From assembly GCA_946885905.1 (NCBI GenBank), contig CAMPHL010000073.1, positions 1 to 8,898 on the forward strand: a stretch of DNA of 8,898 bases. The letters are read 5' to 3'. The notes beneath the pieces are model-generated. The model saw only the letters and a program-made list of their open reading frames with translations. It ran no database searches and had not been told where the DNA came from. Numbering within the stretch: position 1 is the first letter of the stretch; every line of letters starts with the position of its first letter. The stretch is from an uncultured Pseudomonadota bacterium. GTDB lineage: Bacteria; Pseudomonadota; Gammaproteobacteria; Burkholderiales; Usitatibacteraceae. Made by a program: the position numbers and the translations under genes. Positions 6,124-8,898 of this stretch are shown here, in pieces.

Positions 6124-7692
6124 ATGTTGATGTCGTCGTCGGACTACAAGGAGTCGCTGCGGCGCTCGAAGCCGAGCGTGTACGTGAACGGCGTGGCCGT
6201 CGAGTCCGTGGCCGACGAACCGCTCCTCGCCCCAGGCGTGAACGCGATCGGCCTCACGTACGACCTGGCGCTGCGCGAGAACCTGGCGCCGGTAATGCGC
6301 ACGCGCGGCGCCTCGGGCGAAGTCAATCGCATGCTCGCGATCCCGGCATCGAGCCAGGACCTGCTCAACAAGCTCGAGGCCGTGCGCCTCGTGTGCCAGG
6401 AAACCGGATGCGCGCAGCGCTACCTCGCGGGCGACGCGATGGGCGCGCTCGCGATCGCCGCGCGCCGCATCGACGCCGATCATTCGACCGACTACTCCGC
6501 GCGTGCCGCCGCCTGGATCGAGCGCGTGCAGTCCGAGGACCTCGCGATCGGCATCGCGATGACCGACGGCAAGGGCGATCGGACGCTTCGCCCCCACGCG
6601 CAGCCGAACCCCGACGCTTACGTCCACATCTCGGGACGGCGCCAGGGCGGCATCACGATCTCGGGCGCCAAGGCCATCGTGACCGGCGCGCCCTACATGC
6701 ACGAGCTGCTGGTGATGCCGTGCCGCAACATGACCGAAGCGGATCGCGATTACGCGGTGTGCTGCGCGGTGCCCGTCGATGCGCAGGGGCTCACCATCGT
6801 CTCGCGCCCGGCGGGCCGCCCCGGCGAGGCGGCGGCGAAGTTCAGCGGCAAGTTCGGCCAAAGCACGGCGGTGGCGATCTTCGAGGACGTGTTCGTGCCC
6901 TGGGAGCGGGTCTTCCTCGCGGGAGAGTGGGAGCACTCGGGCGGCCTCACCTACAGCTATGCGACGCAGCATCGCCACACCTGCATCGCCGCGCGCGCCG
7001 GCTTCGGCGACCTGCTGATCGGCGCCGGTGCCCTGGTCACCGAAGCCAACGGCATCGACCTCGACGAAGCCGGCAACCTGCGCGCGCAGATGGTCGACCT
7101 CATCAGGATCGTCGAGGGCTTCTACGCGTGCGGCGTGGCGGCCTCGGTGTACTGCAGCCAGGACCCGGCGGGCGTGGCACTGCCCGACGAGGTGTTCGCC
7201 AACGTGGGCAAGCTCCTGCTCGCCACCCAGATCTACGACATGCACCGGATCGCGCACCACGTTTCCGGCGGCCTCATCGTGGCGCTTCCCGGCCCCGACG
7301 AGGACCACAACCCCGCCACCGCGGGACGCCTTTCGGACCTCCTCGGCGCGCGCTCGGACATTCCCTACGAGAAGCGCATCGCCGTGGCGCGCCTGATCGA
7401 GGACCTCACGGCCTCGAACCAGGGCGGCTGGTATTCGGTGATCTCGCTGCACGGTGGCGGCTCGCCCGAGGCGATGCAGATGGAGATCTGGCGCCACTAC
7501 CCGCTCGGCAACAAGGTGGACCTCGTGGAGCGCCTGCTGGAGCACGGCATCCTCTCCGACGAGACGCGCAAGATCGCGCGCAACCGCCAGCCGGGTCGCT
7601 GCTGCCTCGAGGGCTGCCACGTTCCCCCCGCGCCGCAGATGTCGCCGCTGCCCGGGCCCGCGCCGGTGCGGTTGGTGAAGAAGGCGTCCTGA
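6124..7692 (+). CDS. HpaB/4-hydroxybutyryl-CoA dehydratase-fold protein, probable flavoprotein
   Basis: A 522-aa member of the acyl-CoA-dehydrogenase-like fold shared by 4-hydroxyphenylacetate 3-monooxygenase (HpaB) and 4-hydroxybutyryl-CoA dehydratase (AbfD). From memory of the Clostridium aminobutyricum enzyme, similarity runs nearly end to end: MLMSSSDYKESL (1-12), AMTDGKGDRTLRPHAQ (145-160), MTEADRDYAV (203-212), a VFVPWERVFL segment (256-265) and LHGGGSPEA (442-450). Of the four AbfD iron-sulfur ligands, Cys99 and His292 are kept (here Cys96 and His283), while Cys103 is Tyr100 and Cys299 is Ala290. The AbfD catalytic Tyr, Lys and two Glu also appear replaced. It is therefore unlikely to be a dehydratase; an FAD- or FADH2-using oxygenase or another activity is more likely, and the substrate is unknown. 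The C-terminal tail (about 485-522) carries CCLEGCH (493-499) and many prolines. The stop overlaps the next start. Confidence 0.8.
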   Translation: MLMSSSDYKESLRRSKPSVYVNGVAVESVADEPLLAPGVNAIGLTYDLALRENLAPVMRTRGASGEVNRMLAIPASSQDLLNKLEAVRLVCQETGCAQRYLAGDAMGALAIAARRIDADHSTDYSARAAAWIERVQSEDLAIGIAMTDGKGDRTLRPHAQPNPDAYVHISGRRQGGITISGAKAIVTGAPYMHELLVMPCRNMTEADRDYAVCCAVPVDAQGLTIVSRPAGRPGEAAAKFSGKFGQSTAVAIFEDVFVPWERVFLAGEWEHSGGLTYSYATQHRHTCIAARAGFGDLLIGAGALVTEANGIDLDEAGNLRAQMVDLIRIVEGFYACGVAASVYCSQDPAGVALPDEVFANVGKLLLATQIYDMHRIAHHVSGGLIVALPGPDEDHNPATAGRLSDLLGARSDIPYEKRIAVARLIEDLTASNQGGWYSVISLHGGGSPEAMQMEIWRHYPLGNKVDLVERLLEHGILSDETRKIARNRQPGRCCLEGCHVPPAPQMSPLPGPAPVRLVKKAS

Positions 7693-8240
7693 TGCGGCTT
7701 CGCCGCGAGGATTCGCTGCTGCTCGTCGTCGACGTACAGGAGAAGCTCGCGCCGCACGTGATGGACCACGAGCGTCTGTCCGCTCGCTGCGCAGTGCTCG
7801 CCCGCGCCGCGGCCGCCCTCGGAATCCCGGCGTTCGCCTCCGAGCACTGTCCGGATCGCATCGGCGCGACGATACCGGCGCTGCGCGAGCTCTTCGCACC
7901 GGACGCCGTGCTGCGCAAGACCTACTTTTCCTGCGCGGACCAGCCGGGCGTGGTCGAGCGACTGGCAGGTGCGGGCCGATCGCAGGTGCTGGTGGCCGGA
8001 ATGGAGGCGCACGTGTGCGTCATGCAGACCGCGCTCGGGCTCGCGCAAAAGGGATTCGAGGTCTTCCTGGCGCGCGACGCCGTGGGGTCGCGGCGCGCCG
8101 AGGATCGCGCGGCGGCCCTCGATCGCCTCGACCACGCCGGATGCGCGGCCGCCACCACGGAGATGGCGCTGTTCGAGTGGCTGCATCGCGCGGATGCGCC
8201 GGAGTTTCGCGCCCTGCTGGGGTTGGTGAAAGCCCTCTAG
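7692..8240 (+). CDS. Isochorismatase-family cysteine hydrolase
   Basis: A 182-aa, single-domain hydrolase of the isochorismatase-like superfamily, which includes nicotinamidases, N-carbamoyl amidohydrolases and YcaC/ISOC1-type proteins. The catalytic triad is visible: Asp14 (LLLVVDVQEKL), Lys76 (LRKTYFSC) and Cys109 (GMEAHVCVMQTALGL). The SEHCPDRIGATIP stretch (50-62) and the short length point to the ISOC1/YcaC side rather than to true isochorismatase; the substrate is unknown, probably an amide or similar C-N bond. Its ATG shares one base with the TGA of the preceding gene (TGATG), and GAAGAAGG (7677-7684) lies 7 nt upstream, so it is translationally coupled and probably works in the same pathway. 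The final codons overlap the stop of the convergent sixA gene. Confidence 0.88.
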   Translation: MRLRREDSLLLVVDVQEKLAPHVMDHERLSARCAVLARAAAALGIPAFASEHCPDRIGATIPALRELFAPDAVLRKTYFSCADQPGVVERLAGAGRSQVLVAGMEAHVCVMQTALGLAQKGFEVFLARDAVGSRRAEDRAAALDRLDHAGCAAATTEMALFEWLHRADAPEFRALLGLVKAL

Positions 8241-8707
8241 GACCTCGCCTGGTCCAGCATCTCCGGGGCCATCACGGCCTTCAGCACCGTCTCGAGCTCC
8301 CCGCCGCGCTCGCGTGTCGCGAACCACCACAGCGCGCCCTTGCGGAACGCGACCTCGCTTTGGGCGCCGCCGAGCAGGCGCGCGGCCGCCTCGCCGAAGG
8401 TGGGGTTATGGCCTACCGCGACGACCCTGTCCCCGCGCGGCCAATCGACCTCGCGCAGCAGGTCGGCGGCGGACCTCGTGGGGTCGATGCCGGGCACGAC
8501 CTCGTAGTCGAGCTCGAGCGGTGCCACCGTCTGGATCGCTCGCGCGGCCGGGCTCGCGATCACCCGCCACTTCCCCTCGAGCCGCGGACGCAGCCATTCG
8601 GCCATGCGCTCGGCCTGCTTGCGGCCCTTCTTCGTGAGGTTGCGCGCAAGATCGCCCTTCGGCCCCGCCTCCTCGGCCTCGGCGTGGCGCCACAGGATCA
8701 GTTCCAC
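8237..8707 (-). CDS. sixA: SixA-type phosphohistidine phosphatase
   Basis: Histidine phosphatase superfamily protein of 156 aa (E. coli SixA is 161). SixA dephosphorylates phosphohistidine on signalling or phosphotransfer proteins, such as the HPt domain of ArcB or the nitrogen PTS protein NPr in E. coli. The catalytic RHG motif is LWRHAEAE (5-12) with His8 as the nucleophile, exactly the E. coli numbering. SPAARAIQT (52-60) supplies the second Arg and VAVGHNP (96-102) the second His (His100). The GTG at 8707 is chosen because GGAAGG lies 5 nt upstream and because the protein then begins VELILWRHAE as in the family; an ATG at 8728 adds seven residues but has no ribosome site. Its stop (8237-8239) overlaps the last codons of the convergent hydrolase by 4 bp. 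In related bacteria sixA is often near ppx/ppk, which agrees with the location here. Confidence 0.88.
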   Translation of the reverse strand: MELILWRHAEAEEAGPKGDLARNLTKKGRKQAERMAEWLRPRLEGKWRVIASPAARAIQTVAPLELDYEVVPGIDPTRSAADLLREVDWPRGDRVVAVGHNPTFGEAAARLLGGAQSEVAFRKGALWWFATRERGGELETVLKAVMAPEMLDQARS

Positions 8708-8712
8708 GGTGG

Positions 8713-8718
8713 CCTTCC
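8713..8718 (-). promoter_or_regulatory. Ribosome binding site of sixA
   Basis: GGAAGG on the minus strand, 5 nt before the GTG at 8707 and itself inside the longer alternative frame that starts at 8728. It decides in favour of the GTG start. The 91 bp between 8708 and 8798 hold no other feature I can support. Confidence 0.55.
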
Positions 8719-8798
8719 CCCATTGCATGATCGGCGCCGAGCGGCTCGTCCGCTCCAGCGACCGTAGTGAGACGGCATTCGCCCGTTCCGGTTCATCC

Positions 8799-8898
8799 TC
8801 ATTCCGGACCCGGCTCGGGGTCCGCGCGGTGGCCGCGCGCGGTCAGCGCGATGCCGGCAAGGATGAGCCCGATGCCGATGAGGTGGAAGGTGTAGATG
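8799..8898 (-). CDS. C-terminal end of a membrane protein, probably an EamA/DMT permease
   Basis: Partial gene cut by the right edge: the last 32 codons and a TGA at 8799-8801. The translation starts IYTFHLIGIGLILAGIALTARGH, a single hydrophobic helix of about 18 residues, then a short polar, proline-rich tail ending PEPGPE. A Tyr/His-containing lead-in followed by a G-rich, ILAG-containing final helix is how many EamA (drug/metabolite transporter) proteins end, but with so little sequence another small-helix permease cannot be excluded. It lies upstream of sixA on the same strand, 91 bp away, so the two could be co-transcribed. Confidence 0.55.
   Translation of the reverse strand, partial: IYTFHLIGIGLILAGIALTARGHRADPEPGPE

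Noticed and set aside
6124..7692. Naming the gene abfD (4-hydroxybutyryl-CoA dehydratase) or hpaB
   Set aside because: Key AbfD ligand and catalytic residues seem to be missing, and no flavin reductase partner (hpaC) or 4-hydroxyphenylacetate pathway gene is nearby.
6043..7899. 618-codon minus-strand frame and the 615-codon plus-strand frame (6393-8240) over the HpaB/AbfD-fold gene
   Set aside because: The minus frame is antisense shadow. The plus frame is out of register over the upstream gene and becomes real only from 7692, where the hydrolase starts; a fused protein is not supported.

Overview
The window is GC-rich DNA with the codon use of a free-living proteobacterium. The gene set and order (bamD divergent from rluD, then a ppk/ppx pair) are typical of betaproteobacteria. 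The assignment to class is an inference from gene order; no rRNA or lineage marker is present.

Layout, left to right. (1) 1-259, minus: the N-terminal 86 codons of an RluD-type 23S rRNA pseudouridine synthase, cut by the window edge. (2) 317-1120, plus: bamD, the lipoprotein subunit of the outer-membrane protein assembly machine, with a clear TATAAT -10 box between it and rluD. (3) 1121-1539: a 419-bp non-coding interval between the convergent bamD and ppk genes. It holds two inverted copies of an 85-86 bp element, each with inverted ends, and one of them sits inside a further exact 17-bp inverted repeat. (4) 1540-3633, minus: ppk1, and 3695-5185, plus: ppx, a divergent pair that makes and degrades polyphosphate. 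(5) 5204-6046, minus: an EctD-like Fe(II)/2-oxoglutarate dioxygenase of the PhyH superfamily. Divergent from it are 6124-7692, an HpaB/4-hydroxybutyryl-CoA dehydratase-fold protein, and 7692-8240, an isochorismatase-family hydrolase that overlaps the previous gene by one base. (6) 8237-8707, minus: a SixA-type phosphohistidine phosphatase whose stop overlaps that of the hydrolase. (7) 8799-8898, minus: the C-terminal end of what is probably an EamA/DMT permease.

How they fit together: bamD, rluD, ppk, ppx and sixA are housekeeping or stress genes. The three genes at 5204-8240 look like a small metabolic module set between ppx and sixA, with two probable redox or oxygenase-type enzymes and one hydrolase. 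Its substrate cannot be read from the sequence. The most notable points are the loss, in the 6124-7692 protein, of several residues that define 4-hydroxybutyryl-CoA dehydratase, and the nested inverted-repeat structure between bamD and ppk. I see no CRISPR array, tRNA, rRNA, phage or transposase gene.
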